A stretch of DNA of 64,000 nucleotides from DCFW01 sp963790715 (GCA_963790715.1 CAWBPN010000009.1:67516-131515); one strand, 5' to 3'. Counted from the first letter of the stretch, positions 1 to 10,988 are shown. The notes: a model not told the origin generated them from the letters alone. Program-made: numbers and translations.

Positions 1-2
1 AG

Positions 3-3000
3 CAGATTGGAGTTGAAGAAGCGTTTTCAAAAATTAAATCACAGGCTCATGTTTATATTATGTATGAAAATCGTATTATAGACAAAAACTTGAGATTCAG
101 TTTAAATTTAAACAAAGTTCCTTTAAGAGCAGCTTTAGATGAAATTTGTTCAAAAGCAGGTTTGCAGTATGAAATAATGGATAAACACATTCTCATAAAG
201 AAGATTGCAGACCGTGTAAGAGTTAGCATCAATATGAATAAATCGGAAGGAAGCTATAGTAGGCACAATATTACAGGACAAGTATTGGACGAAACAGGTG
301 ATCCTATTTATGGAGCAGTTATAAGAATAGACGGGAAGCAAGTAGGTACCATATCCGATTCGAACGGCTTTTATAGCATATATGCTATAAATGGTGAGAA
401 ACTAAAGTTCACATTCATAGGTATGGAGGAAACTGAAAGGCAAGTAACCGACAATGACAATATGAATGTGACTCTTCATGCAAAACCTCATTTACTCAAC
501 AATGTTGAGGTTGTGTCTACAGGATACCAAAATTTGCCCAAAGACCGTATCACCGGATCATTCGGTTCTATTTCTTCCGAAGAATTGGCTAAAGTGCCGT
601 CTCCGAATGTTATACAACGTTTGGAAGGAAAAATCCCTGGCATGAAAATTACCTTGTATTCTGGTGATAAGACTTTTGATTATACAAATACTCTAAAGAC
701 TCCGAATTCAAGTACTCATACGGTAGGAAATATGGAGTATAACATGAATATACGTGGTGTGAGCAGCTTGCAAGGAGAGACTTTTCCTTTGATTGTTGTT
801 GACGGCGTAATAACAGAGATGGATCTGTCAAGTATCAATCCTAATGATATTGAAAATATTACAGTTTTGAAAGATGCAGCCGCAGCATCCATTTGGGGGG
901 TTCGTGCAGCAAACGGTGTGATTGTGGTAACAACAAAAAAAGGTCATGAAAATACCCGCCCGAAAGTTTCATTCTCAACAAGTTTCACGTTTGCCGGAAG
1001 ACCTGACATCAACTATCTGAAAATGATGAATTCGTCAGAGATGCTTGATTATGAAAAAGAACTTGTAGACGATGGTATATTATACGATGTTCCGGCTACA
1101 TCATACGATATGGCACAATTTTATTTTCCTGAAGGAACAAGACTGGCTTCGGCTTTGAAGAACGGATCAATCACCCAAGATGAATATAATACACAGGTCA
1201 GTGCATTGTCGAAGATTGATGACAGGTCGCAACTTTCGAAATATTTTATGCAACCGTCTTCTTCTCAGCAATACAACTTATCAGTAAACGGAGGTGGAAA
1301 TAATTCGCAATATTACTATTCTGCATCATATAGCAAAGAAGATCCGAGTGTTAAAAGAAATTCGGCTCAAAGGCTTACTTTGGATTTGGACAATAGTTGG
1401 AAACTTTTCAATTGGGCTACCTTATCAACTAATTTCAAAGGAAGTTTCTTTACATATATTGACGACGGCACTACCATTGCTTCATTATATCCATCATCAG
1501 GAAGAGTGCTTATGCCGTATGAAAACATTGTAGACAATAATGGAAAAGGTATTTCATACAACATGTTTAACCCATCTTGGATATCAACATTGTCATCTGC
1601 ATATAAAGATTGGACGTGTAATTACTTGAATGAACTTAATCTCAGGGATAACAAGCAACAAACAAATAACATTTCAGGAAATATCAATTTGTCTATTCCT
1701 ATATACAAAGGCATTGAGTCGTCTACTTTATTTTCTATAGAAAAAGCATTTACCAAAGTAAACGATTATTTGGATCCTAACTCATATTATGTTCGCGATA
1801 TGTTGAACTACTATACCTATCCTACTGCTTCTGCAAACAGTTTAGGCATAGTCAACGGAGGCATACTGAATCGCACTAATACTGATGAAAGCAACTATAC
1901 TTTCCGCCAACAATTCAATTATAACGCAGTGTTGAATAGTATTCATAAAATAAATGCATTGGCAGGCATCGAATTGCGTGAAACGAATTTAGGCGCATCT
2001 TCATTTTCTCTGTTCGGATATAATAAAGAAACAGGATACACTGATTCAAATATCAATTTCAGTTATACTCCTACCTATTCGTATGTGGGTGGATACAGTG
2101 AAGATTCATATACTACATTCAATTATGGAGGATATCCTTCACAAACGGATAAACGCCGAAGATTCATTTCATATTATAGCAACGTAGCTTATACGTTAAT
2201 GAATCGTTATTCTCTTTCAGGGAGTGTAAGATATGACGATTATAACAACTTTGGTGTTGACCGCAAATACCGCGCTACGCCATTATATTCTTTTGGCACT
2301 AAATGGATCTTAAGCCACGAAAAGTTTATGGAACCGATAAAGTGGATTAATAATTTAGCAGTCAGGCTAACTTACGGTATAAACGGAAACATTTCACTTG
2401 ACTCATCGCCGTATACTGCAATATACTTGACAACAAATTATACTACATATCAACCTAGTGCGGGCATATCTTCTACTGCCAACCCAGAATTGAGATGGGA
2501 AAAGAACTATACAACTAATTTAGGCATTGATTTCAATTTGTTCAACAACAGATTAAACGGAAGTTTTGATTTCTACGATAAAAGATCGCGAGACTTGCTG
2601 TATAGTTTGCCTATGGGAGCTGCGCTTGTGGGAACTGTAAATAACGGAACTATATTTAGAAATGCGGCAGCTGTAAATGGTCATGGTGTTGAGGTCTCCT
2701 TGAGCGCAATAGCATATAAAGACGAAGACTGGAAAGCGACAATTGGATTGCAACTATCATACAATACAAATAAAGTCGGATATAATCCTTACTTTAAAGA
2801 GAGTAGTTATGTGGATTATTATTCATACTATCCTACCGGTATCGGCTTGCTTGAAGGGTATTCCACTGATAAGCTCTTAGTTTATCGCAATGCCGGACTT
2901 AGCAAGGATGGATTAACACAGGTATATGATGAAAATGGTAATATTGTCCCGGCAACACAAAGCTCTATAACATCAATAAAAGCCTTAAAAAATGCAGGTC

Positions 3001-3509
3001 ATCAAACGCCTCCTTATTTTGGAAGTGTAAACTTGAATTTAAAATATAAGCAATTCTCACTGTATGCATTGGCAACTTATCAATTTGGTAGCGTATTTAT
3101 TAAGCCTACGATATGCAATTATGTAAGTTCACTATATAGTGCTAATTTTGATGTGTCGAAAGATATAGCAAAAAGATGGAAAACATCCGGTGATGAGGCA
3201 AAGACGAACGTGCCTAAAATATCAAGTAGTATATACAGTTTGCGACGATATGCGAATTCTGACATAAATGTATTGAAAGGTGATTATATTAGAATGAGAC
3301 AAATATCGTTGAGCTATCAAATAGATAATGCTTTAATAAGTAAAGTTCATGCTAACTCTGCCAACATTTCATTGTCAGTAAATAATTTGGGACTTTTGTG
3401 GAAGGCAAACAAGCAAGGATATGACCCGGACTATATTTCGTATGTGAGCCGAACATATAATTTGCCGGCCGCCAGATCATATTCAGTTAGTTTAAATGTT
3501 AATTTCTAA
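3..3509 (+). CDS. SusC/RagA-family TonB-linked outer-membrane transporter, 5' end outside window
   Basis: TonB-dependent outer-membrane transporter that would import a ligand captured together with the SusD-type lipoprotein encoded next. The frame is open leftward to base 3, so the ATG at 60 is internal. The residues on both sides of it (FSKIKSQAHVYIMYEN) belong to an STN domain, so the true start lies left of the window. Counting from that ATG, a CarboxypepD_reg-like domain lies at about residues 69-125. The plug follows, with the family signature LKDAAAASIWGVRAANG near residue 275, and then a long barrel ending in a C-terminal Phe. In this family an STN domain usually means signalling to a FecR/ECF-sigma pair. 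That pair would lie upstream and is not visible. It ends 11 bp before the SusD gene. The substrate cannot be told. Confidence 0.95.
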   Translation, partial: QIGVEEAFSKIKSQAHVYIMYENRIIDKNLRFSLNLNKVPLRAALDEICSKAGLQYEIMDKHILIKKIADRVRVSINMNKSEGSYSRHNITGQVLDETGDPIYGAVIRIDGKQVGTISDSNGFYSIYAINGEKLKFTFIGMEETERQVTDNDNMNVTLHAKPHLLNNVEVVSTGYQNLPKDRITGSFGSISSEELAKVPSPNVIQRLEGKIPGMKITLYSGDKTFDYTNTLKTPNSSTHTVGNMEYNMNIRGVSSLQGETFPLIVVDGVITEMDLSSINPNDIENITVLKDAAAASIWGVRAANGVIVVTTKKGHENTRPKVSFSTSFTFAGRPDINYLKMMNSSEMLDYEKELVDDGILYDVPATSYDMAQFYFPEGTRLASALKNGSITQDEYNTQVSALSKIDDRSQLSKYFMQPSSSQQYNLSVNGGGNNSQYYYSASYSKEDPSVKRNSAQRLTLDLDNSWKLFNWATLSTNFKGSFFTYIDDGTTIASLYPSSGRVLMPYENIVDNNGKGISYNMFNPSWISTLSSAYKDWTCNYLNELNLRDNKQQTNNISGNINLSIPIYKGIESSTLFSIEKAFTKVNDYLDPNSYYVRDMLNYYTYPTASANSLGIVNGGILNRTNTDESNYTFRQQFNYNAVLNSIHKINALAGIELRETNLGASSFSLFGYNKETGYTDSNINFSYTPTYSYVGGYSEDSYTTFNYGGYPSQTDKRRRFISYYSNVAYTLMNRYSLSGSVRYDDYNNFGVDRKYRATPLYSFGTKWILSHEKFMEPIKWINNLAVRLTYGINGNISLDSSPYTAIYLTTNYTTYQPSAGISSTANPELRWEKNYTTNLGIDFNLFNNRLNGSFDFYDKRSRDLLYSLPMGAALVGTVNNGTIFRNAAAVNGHGVEVSLSAIAYKDEDWKATIGLQLSYNTNKVGYNPYFKESSYVDYYSYYPTGIGLLEGYSTDKLLVYRNAGLSKDGLTQVYDENGNIVPATQSSITSIKALKNAGHQTPPYFGSVNLNLKYKQFSLYALATYQFGSVFIKPTICNYVSSLYSANFDVSKDIAKRWKTSGDEAKTNVPKISSSIYSLRRYANSDINVLKGDYIRMRQISLSYQIDNALISKVHANSANISLSVNNLGLLWKANKQGYDPDYISYVSRTYNLPAARSYSVSLNVNF

Positions 3510-3520
3510 ATAGCACAATC

Positions 3521-4927
3521 ATGAAATATTACAATATAACATTCATATTACTTTTCGCATTATCTTTATTCGGATGTGAAAATTATGTAAATATCAAAAC
3601 TCAAGGATCGCTTGTTCCTGAAGATATGGAAAACTACCGTTATTTATTGAATAATACGTCTCAACTTGAAATAGGCCCTCAAATTACCGATATTGCATCG
3701 GATGATGTGCAGCTGGTGGATAGCACGTATCAAGTTTCGGGCTTATCAAGCTCTGATTATTACGGATGGTATCTTAAAACATATACATGGCAAACGGATA
3801 TATACCCTATCGGATGTTACCAAACAGACTATAACTGGAGTGACATGTATAATACAATTACTTATGCAAACACTGTAATAGCTGAAGTCCCTTCAAGTAC
3901 CGGAGGTACTGATTCAACTAAAACGGAATTGATGGCTGAAGCACGTGTACACAGGGCAGATGCATATCTTATGCTTGTAAACATGTATGCTAAACCATAC
4001 AATGCTTCAACTGCTAGCTCCGATTTGGGTGTTCCTTTGGTCCTGACAGAAACAACTACACAGGTACTTACCAGGCAGTCGGTTGAAGAAGTATATAACC
4101 AGATAATCACAGATTTAGTTAAGGCCTTGCCGTCGTTGCCTGTAACACAAACTTATAACACGCTACCTACCAAAGCCTCTGCTTATGGTGAGTTGGCACG
4201 TACGTATTTATGCATGAATGATTATGGCAAGGCTAATGCTTATGCCGACAGTGCATTGTCGTATCGCAGTACTCTTGACGATCTCAGTTTTATTACGACT
4301 TTGTCATCAAGCAATTATCCGTTGAGAATAAATGATCCTGAAATCTTATTATCAAAAATAGCCTGTGGCGGTGTTTCGGCCTATTCACCTACGGCTATGA
4401 GATTAAGCGATAAATTACTTAATCTTTTGGGTACTAAAGATAAAAGATATTCGTTATTTACTATTGACGCAAGCACAATATCAAGTTTGTATACTGATGC
4501 CGGAGGACGTTACTTCTATAAAGACAGAGCTATTGGTGAGGCCAGAAACATAGGTCCGTCTGTTCCGGAGATGATGTTGATAAAAGCTGAATATTATGCA
4601 CGCAACAACCAATCTCAAACGGCGATGGATTGGGTAAATAAATTGCGCCAAAAGAGATTCGCTGCGGCTGATTACACGCCTTTGACGGCAAGCGATGCCA
4701 CTGATGCTCTTAAGAAAGTTATTGATGAGCGTCATCGTGAATTTTTCTGCCGCATGCTGCGTTGGTGGGATATGAGAAGATTAAAGGATGATTCATCGTT
4801 TCAGGAAACTATAACAAGAACAGTATATGGAAAGACGTATACTCTTGATCCGTCGAGCAACAGATATGTGTTCCCGTTGCCTCCATATCAGGTACATTTA
4901 AACACTGAAATGATACAAAATCCGTAA
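3521..4927 (+). CDS. SusD/RagB-family nutrient-binding lipoprotein
   Basis: Cell-surface lipoprotein that forms the lid of the SusC barrel and binds the ligand. The 468-residue product begins with a lipoprotein signal peptide ending LFGC, with Cys19 as the likely lipidated residue. The next residues resemble the SusD N-terminus. The body has the helical, TPR-like SusD pattern, including a family-typical C-terminal stretch (ERHREFFCRMLRWWDMRRL) near residues 405-425. The length is at the short end for SusD proteins (about 450-650). It lies 11 bp after the SusC gene and 23 bp before the thioredoxin-like gene, so the genes are probably one transcript. The family call is firm and the ligand is unknown. 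Confidence 0.95.
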   Translation: MKYYNITFILLFALSLFGCENYVNIKTQGSLVPEDMENYRYLLNNTSQLEIGPQITDIASDDVQLVDSTYQVSGLSSSDYYGWYLKTYTWQTDIYPIGCYQTDYNWSDMYNTITYANTVIAEVPSSTGGTDSTKTELMAEARVHRADAYLMLVNMYAKPYNASTASSDLGVPLVLTETTTQVLTRQSVEEVYNQIITDLVKALPSLPVTQTYNTLPTKASAYGELARTYLCMNDYGKANAYADSALSYRSTLDDLSFITTLSSSNYPLRINDPEILLSKIACGGVSAYSPTAMRLSDKLLNLLGTKDKRYSLFTIDASTISSLYTDAGGRYFYKDRAIGEARNIGPSVPEMMLIKAEYYARNNQSQTAMDWVNKLRQKRFAAADYTPLTASDATDALKKVIDERHREFFCRMLRWWDMRRLKDDSSFQETITRTVYGKTYTLDPSSNRYVFPLPPYQVHLNTEMIQNP

Positions 4928-4950
4928 ACAATTTATATATAATAAATATT

Positions 4951-6930
4951 ATGTCATTAAAACATTTTTGTTTCCTGATCACTTTCTGCATACTAAGTGT
5001 ATCATCTTTTGCCCAGGCAAAAGAACGTTTGACGTTTTTACCTGAAAAACCTGTAGCAGGTCAATCTCTAAACTTGACTTATACTCCTTTGCCCGGTATG
5101 GAAAAGGCTAATCAGATTAAGGCACTTATTTACTCGTTCAATCATTTTGAATGGAACACGTATGAAATAAATCTGACAAAAGAGAATGACGTGTGGAAGG
5201 GTAAATATGCTATTCCTGCTAATTCCGGATTGTTGATATTCAAATTCATCGGGAATGGAATCACGGACAATAACAACAATAAGTGTTTTGCCTGTATGGT
5301 TTTCGACAATGACGGCAAATCAATGCCTGGAGCTTATGCCGGTTGGGGACTGTTCCGCTCAAACAAGTACGGATATGATATCCCAGACTACGTAAACTTG
5401 GATAAATATGGTGTTTCAGACACGGTTGTGCATTATTGGTTGCAGTTGGAAGTTGAGAGATGCAGGGCATCAAACGTGCCGATGTCATACATGTATGTAG
5501 CTACGATGAAGGGCTCAAATACGCCTGATATTGAATCAAAAACAAACCGTGTAATGAATTTCTTGTTGAAAGACGGCTCGGAAAATGCATTACTTAATGC
5601 AATGCGAATAGCAATGTATAATGATAAGAAAACTTTATCCGACTCAATATCTGATGCAATTGTAAAAAAATATCCTCATGGCAAGTGGACATTCAAGAAA
5701 AGATTTGATGCAATCTCCATGGTACGTGATATGAATACCAAACGTTCGGAAATGAAAAATATGCTTGATTCATTTACTCGTACAGATGAACTTGAATCTT
5801 TTTTACAAGGATACGGAAGGGGTTATGATGACCTTTATTCGAATATCTTGTTGATAGATGCCGTAAACAAACATTTTGACGGTATACAAAAATATATCCC
5901 GCAGATGTCGTTTGGTGGAGTTATCAGCATGTTTTACAGATTGGTTGAGGTTCCCCATATAAGAAAAGATACTCCCGATTCGGTATTGATGAAATATGCA
6001 GATGTGATGGTGGATCGTATAGAAAAGGTAAAATCGGTCAAACCTGTTGATTATAAGTTCTTGTCAGATAAGGAATGGAACAATGAATCAGATAAAATGT
6101 TGGCAGAAAACATCTACATAGATTATGTGGATATGCTTAAGAATTTAGGTAATTATTCAAAAGCTCTTGATTATGCCTACAAAGCACAAAATGCTCTCGA
6201 ATACAAGTCTGCACCTTTGAATGAGGATATGGTTTTTCTGTTGAATAAAGCAGGTAAAGAAAGCGATTTGGAAACATTGCTGCAAAAAAGCATTTTTACT
6301 AATCAGACTTCTGATACTATGATGGCCATGTTTAAAGCTGATTATTATAAAAAGCATAATTCGTATGAAGGATATGATAAATATGTAAAAAGTTTTAAGA
6401 ATCCTGCCGATAAATCTGTAATTTTGGAATCTGTAAAAGAATATAAGAGAAGTGGTAAGATGCCTGCATGGAGAATGACTGATGCAAAAGGTAATACAGT
6501 TACATCGGAGCAATTGAAAGGAAAGGTTTATGTCCTTGATTTCTGGGCATCATGGTGTGTACCTTGTAAAGAATCTTTTCCCGGAATGAAAATGGCCGTT
6601 GAGCATTTCAAGGATGATAAGAATGTCAAGTTCTATTTCGTGGATACGCAGGAAATGGTTCCGGGATATCAGAAGGTTGCTGTAGATTATCTTAAGAAGA
6701 ATAACTTTCCGTTCAACCTGTTGTTTGACGGTAAAGTAGTCGGTAGCAAGATTAATGATAAATATGTTAAGCAAATAGAGTCTCATTACACTATTTCCGG
6801 TATTCCATTGAAAATCATTGTTGACGAGAATGGAGATATTCAATACATCGCTATTGGTTATAAAGGTAGTCCCAGCGGTTTGGCTGACGAACTTATCGAG
6901 ATGATTGAACAAACAAAGAAAATTAAATAG
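4951..6930 (+). CDS. Secreted thioredoxin-like protein, TlpA/ResA type
   Basis: Periplasmic or envelope-bound thiol-disulfide oxidoreductase candidate of 659 residues. A Sec signal peptide (cleavage probably after SSFAQ, about residue 22) is followed by about 490 residues with no domain I recognise. The C-terminal thioredoxin fold carries the redox motif WCVPC with Cys536 and Cys539. A cis-Pro region (SGIPLK) follows near residue 618. Large proteins with a long N-terminal part and a C-terminal TlpA domain are common beside SusCD pairs in Bacteroidota. The substrate is not known. It follows SusD by 23 bp and precedes the hydrolase by 9 bp, which suggests one operon. Confidence 0.88.
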   Translation: MSLKHFCFLITFCILSVSSFAQAKERLTFLPEKPVAGQSLNLTYTPLPGMEKANQIKALIYSFNHFEWNTYEINLTKENDVWKGKYAIPANSGLLIFKFIGNGITDNNNNKCFACMVFDNDGKSMPGAYAGWGLFRSNKYGYDIPDYVNLDKYGVSDTVVHYWLQLEVERCRASNVPMSYMYVATMKGSNTPDIESKTNRVMNFLLKDGSENALLNAMRIAMYNDKKTLSDSISDAIVKKYPHGKWTFKKRFDAISMVRDMNTKRSEMKNMLDSFTRTDELESFLQGYGRGYDDLYSNILLIDAVNKHFDGIQKYIPQMSFGGVISMFYRLVEVPHIRKDTPDSVLMKYADVMVDRIEKVKSVKPVDYKFLSDKEWNNESDKMLAENIYIDYVDMLKNLGNYSKALDYAYKAQNALEYKSAPLNEDMVFLLNKAGKESDLETLLQKSIFTNQTSDTMMAMFKADYYKKHNSYEGYDKYVKSFKNPADKSVILESVKEYKRSGKMPAWRMTDAKGNTVTSEQLKGKVYVLDFWASWCVPCKESFPGMKMAVEHFKDDKNVKFYFVDTQEMVPGYQKVAVDYLKKNNFPFNLLFDGKVVGSKINDKYVKQIESHYTISGIPLKIIVDENGDIQYIAIGYKGSPSGLADELIEMIEQTKKIK

Positions 6931-6939
6931 TAGGATGTT

Positions 6940-8049
6940 ATGAAAATCGATAGTATAAGGTTAAGCATAATTCTATTTTTTCTTGCCGGGTGTTTCACGC
7001 ATGTTTGCGCTCAAGCTCAGAATAATTCTGTAAAAAAGAATTATAGAGAAGAAAATATCATTTACTATAATGTGGATTCAACGTTGCACTTCGGTGCAAC
7101 GTTATCTTTGCCGCTGAATGTGACAAAAGCTCCTGTTGTAATTATTGTTTCGGGAACCGGACCGCAAAACAGAGACGGAGAAATGGCCGGGCACAAAATG
7201 TTTGCTGAAATTGCCGATTATCTAAGTAACCGTGGCATTGCCGTATTAAGAACGGATGACAGAGGAGTGGGGCAGACAAACGGGTTGTATAATAAGGCAA
7301 CGACTGAAGATTTTGCCAATGATGTGCTTACTGCTGTTGAATATCTTAAGACAAGAAAGGAAATAAATAAAAAGAAAATTGGTGCACTTGGGCACAGTGA
7401 AGGTGCCGCCGCAATATCAATTGCCGCTTCAAAATCGAAAGATATAGCGTTCATGATTAGTATGGGAGGTTTGGCAACAGACGGATTGACTGCATTGTTG
7501 CGCCAAAACAAAGACATAGTTGCTGCTGCTCCGATGCCAGATTACAATAAAAAGAGATATAACGAAATCAATGATTTGATGTTTCATGTAGCATACAAAT
7601 ATGCTGCATCCGACAGCATGGAGGCAAAATTGAATGAGACATATAATAATTGGAAAGTAAAAGATGATGCTTATTTCAAGAGTTTGAACGTAGGAGAATA
7701 TGACCATTTCCGTTTCCCGATATATCCTTATGTAAAGAATGCAACAGGGCCGTGGTACAGATTTTTTATTAGCTATGATCCGCAGAAATACTTAAGTAAG
7801 GTAAAAATACCTGTGTTGGCATTGAACGGTGAAAAGGATATTATGTCGGCGTGTGATATGAATCTGGGTAATTTCAAAAAATATTTGAAGCACGATAAGG
7901 ATGTGACAACTATTGCATTACCGGGATTAAATCATCTCTTCCTTCCTTGCAAGACAGGTGCTCAAGAAGAATACCGTACTATTAAGGCACCCGTATCGGA
8001 GAATGCATTGAATATTATATATGAATGGATAAAGAAAAGATTTTTATGA
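6940..8049 (+). CDS. Secreted alpha/beta hydrolase (esterase or peptidase-like)
   Basis: A 369-residue exported serine hydrolase candidate. A signal peptide covers about residues 1-26 (ends CAQAQ). The nucleophile elbow GHSEG places the catalytic Ser at 153. An oxyanion region with GTGPQNRDG lies near residue 70. Likely acid and base residues are the Asp in LNGEKDIMSACD and the His in LPGLNHLFLP. It is the last gene of the SusCD operon, 9 bp after the thioredoxin-like gene. It could cleave an ester or peptide bond in the imported ligand, which is inference from position only. The substrate class cannot be settled from the sequence. Confidence 0.88.
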   Translation: MKIDSIRLSIILFFLAGCFTHVCAQAQNNSVKKNYREENIIYYNVDSTLHFGATLSLPLNVTKAPVVIIVSGTGPQNRDGEMAGHKMFAEIADYLSNRGIAVLRTDDRGVGQTNGLYNKATTEDFANDVLTAVEYLKTRKEINKKKIGALGHSEGAAAISIAASKSKDIAFMISMGGLATDGLTALLRQNKDIVAAAPMPDYNKKRYNEINDLMFHVAYKYAASDSMEAKLNETYNNWKVKDDAYFKSLNVGEYDHFRFPIYPYVKNATGPWYRFFISYDPQKYLSKVKIPVLALNGEKDIMSACDMNLGNFKKYLKHDKDVTTIALPGLNHLFLPCKTGAQEEYRTIKAPVSENALNIIYEWIKKRFL

Positions 8050-8121
8050 ATTAAGAATAAAAAAACCTTTCAAAATAGCTGTCAGGTAAATTAAGATTAC
8101 CTGAAAAAATACTTATTTAGG

Positions 8122-10920
8122 ATGAAATATTTTTATATGTTATTCGTGACTTTGAGTTTGGGTTATACTATAGCCCAAGCACAAAACGAAGCGAAATCGT
8201 TAACCGGAACGATTATAGACAGCAAAAAAAAAGAAGCGATTGAACGAGCTTCTGTAAGAATCTTATCCTTACCTGACAGTACTTTTATCTGTTCTGCAAC
8301 GACTGATGCGAAAGGAACCTTTTCAGTTGGTAACCTGAAGAAAAGCAAATATGTTGCTGTTATCTCTTTTCTTGGTTATAATACAAGAAAAATACCCTTC
8401 CAATTAACCGCAATCAATCCTACTTATAAAGCAGGAAAGATAGAACTGCGCGGTAACTCTATTCTGTTGAAAGAAGCTGTTGTTACAGGCAAAGCTATTC
8501 GGGTAGTAGTGAAAGGAGATACTATTATGTACAACGCATCTGCTTATAAAGTGGCGGAAGGATCAATGCTTGGAGATTTGGTAAAAAAACTTCCGGGTGC
8601 GGTTATTGATAATAGTGGTAACATAACTATTAACGGCAAACAGGTTAAGAAAATACTAGTGAATGGCAAAGAATACTTTAGTAATGATCCTAAGGTGGCA
8701 ATGAAAAACCTTCCTGCCAATATGGTAGACAAATTAAAAACATACGATAAGCAATCCGATTTTAAAAGACTGACGGGTATAGACGACGGTAATGAGGAAA
8801 CCGTACTTGACTTGCAAGTTAAACCTGGTATGAAAGATGGGTGGGTAGGACAAGTAAAATTGGGGGGCGGCAATGAAAGCAGATATGAAGAAAACCTTAC
8901 CGCAAACCGTTTCCTGGATGCATCACAATTCTCAGCTATTGGTAGCGCTCATAATACCAATGACCAAGGTTTCTCGGGATACGGTGGGGGAGGTGGAATG
9001 GGAGGTATAAATGTTACAAAGACTCTTGGCATCAACTTCGACAAGGATTATAACAAAATAAAAATAGGCGGAGATGTTAGTTATGATTACACCAATAGTA
9101 AAAATATAAGCGAAGAAAATACAACAACATCATACGGAGGTAGCACGTACAGCTATAACACAGATAACAATACTTCCATTAATAAAAATGACGAATTTCT
9201 TGGAAACTTACGGTTGGAATGGAATCCTGATTCAACTACAAGTGTCATCTTCAGCCATTCATATACATTGGGCAATACAAGAGATCAAGCAGAAAGTGTG
9301 TCACGAACTTACAATATACAATACCCTTATGTGGAAGGCAGTACAACAAAACGCGGAGTAAACTATAGAAACGGTAATTCAAAATCTTCTGGCAATTCAG
9401 TTCAGACAAACGGAAATATTCAATTTACCAAACGCCTTAATAACAGAGGTCGTAACTTTTCAATTTTCGCCAATTACGGATATAACAAACAAAATACCGA
9501 TCAGTATTCACTCAACAATATCGACTACTTCGTTCAGGATAGTACGGTGTTGCAAAACAGATATGTTCCCACCAACAATCACGGATATAATTATCAAATA
9601 GGTATTTCATATTCGGAACCTGTTTTCAAGCAAAGATTCCTGCAATTAAGATATAGTTACAGTCATCAGCACAATACGCTTGATAAATACACTTATGAGA
9701 GTACCGATTCAGCACAATATGCAGGCTATTCGAATAAAGCCTTAGAATCACTCGGTAACGGATATTACAATAATTACTCTACACATAACATCGGACTTTC
9801 TTTGCGTACCATCCGGAGCATCTACCAATATAATATAGGTATCACTCTTAAACCGCAATCATCACAAACTTTCACTTATTACGGACTGAATAAAAATTCA
9901 GAACCGCTTAAACAACAAGTCTTAAACTATTCGCCTGATTTTGAGCTCAACTACCGTTTCAGTTCGGCAAAGCAGATGCGAATTACTTATCGCGGACAAA
10001 GCAGTGCTCCAAATGTCACAGACTTGCAAGCGATAATAAGTAATACCGACTCACTAAATATACAATATGGTAATCCTAATTTAAAACCGTCATACACTAA
10101 CTCATTGATGTTAACGTATAACAATTTCATGCAGTCTACGTTAAGCAGCATGATGGCCATGCTTAATTTCCAAAACACGTTGAATGGTACTACATTGCAA
10201 ACAACATATATTTCTAAAACAGGTGGTACGGTATCGCATCTCATAAATGTCAACGGCAATTGGAATGTCAACGGTTTTATGATGTACAATGTTTCATTGA
10301 CAAAGAATAATGCGTTTACGATGAACACGTATACAAATGCCTCATACAACAACCAAATAGGATATACAAGTGTAAGCGATACCATTGCAACAAATCCATA
10401 TTCGGAGAAGTTTACCTTAGGACAAAAGAGCAGTACTTCAAATTTGAGTTTGGAACAAAATATACATTTCGGTTACCGCAACGATTGGCTTGATGTCAAT
10501 TTATCTGGAGGTTTGACTTACAGGAAAGTTCATAACAATAAACAGACAGCAAATAATAATCAAGAAACGTGGAACTATACTATAGGTAATGGCTTCAATG
10601 TAACGTTACCATGGAAAGTTTATCTTACCAGCGACTTAAATTACACGATACGTAATGGTTACACAGGAGCTTCGGATAAGAACGAATGTTTATGGAATGC
10701 TCAATTAACGAAGAGTTTCTTAAAAAGCAATGCAGTAAATTTACAGTTAAGGATAAACGATATTCTGCATCAACAAAAAAGCATAACCCGAAATGTCACC
10801 AATCAAAGTGTGAGCGATGTCCGTACCAATACATTAGGCAGTTATTGTACACTTTCATTTATATGGAAATTCAATTCCTTAGGTAAAAATAGCAAATATT
10901 ATTATCTTCAGTATCAATAA
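8122..10920 (+). CDS. Outer-membrane beta-barrel receptor with CarboxypepD_reg-like N-terminus
   Basis: A 932-residue outer-membrane protein. A signal peptide (about residues 1-20, ending IAQAQ) is followed by a carboxypeptidase-regulatory-like domain (about 26-105). A plug-like region comes next (KLPGAVIDNSGNITINGKQV near 155-175), then a long Tyr/Asn-rich barrel. This matches the Bacteroidota outer-membrane beta-barrel family related to TonB receptors rather than SusC, because the SusC signature is absent and no SusD follows. A Gly-rich loop (GYGGGGGMGG) lies near residue 290. It starts 72 bp after the hydrolase, across a hairpin at 8082-8104, so it may be transcribed separately. The ligand is unknown. 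Confidence 0.85.
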   Translation: MKYFYMLFVTLSLGYTIAQAQNEAKSLTGTIIDSKKKEAIERASVRILSLPDSTFICSATTDAKGTFSVGNLKKSKYVAVISFLGYNTRKIPFQLTAINPTYKAGKIELRGNSILLKEAVVTGKAIRVVVKGDTIMYNASAYKVAEGSMLGDLVKKLPGAVIDNSGNITINGKQVKKILVNGKEYFSNDPKVAMKNLPANMVDKLKTYDKQSDFKRLTGIDDGNEETVLDLQVKPGMKDGWVGQVKLGGGNESRYEENLTANRFLDASQFSAIGSAHNTNDQGFSGYGGGGGMGGINVTKTLGINFDKDYNKIKIGGDVSYDYTNSKNISEENTTTSYGGSTYSYNTDNNTSINKNDEFLGNLRLEWNPDSTTSVIFSHSYTLGNTRDQAESVSRTYNIQYPYVEGSTTKRGVNYRNGNSKSSGNSVQTNGNIQFTKRLNNRGRNFSIFANYGYNKQNTDQYSLNNIDYFVQDSTVLQNRYVPTNNHGYNYQIGISYSEPVFKQRFLQLRYSYSHQHNTLDKYTYESTDSAQYAGYSNKALESLGNGYYNNYSTHNIGLSLRTIRSIYQYNIGITLKPQSSQTFTYYGLNKNSEPLKQQVLNYSPDFELNYRFSSAKQMRITYRGQSSAPNVTDLQAIISNTDSLNIQYGNPNLKPSYTNSLMLTYNNFMQSTLSSMMAMLNFQNTLNGTTLQTTYISKTGGTVSHLINVNGNWNVNGFMMYNVSLTKNNAFTMNTYTNASYNNQIGYTSVSDTIATNPYSEKFTLGQKSSTSNLSLEQNIHFGYRNDWLDVNLSGGLTYRKVHNNKQTANNNQETWNYTIGNGFNVTLPWKVYLTSDLNYTIRNGYTGASDKNECLWNAQLTKSFLKSNAVNLQLRINDILHQQKSITRNVTNQSVSDVRTNTLGSYCTLSFIWKFNSLGKNSKYYYLQYQ

Positions 10921-10988
10921 ATAGTGTTACTCTAACTATTTTGTTTTTGTATTCCTCTCATACACTAGGTTTCTCACAAAGCAGGTTC

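Noticed and set aside
8082..8104. Terminator between the hydrolase and the receptor gene
   Set aside because: TCAGGTAA/TTACCTGA forms a hairpin, but on + it is followed by A, not T, so transcription on + need not end there.
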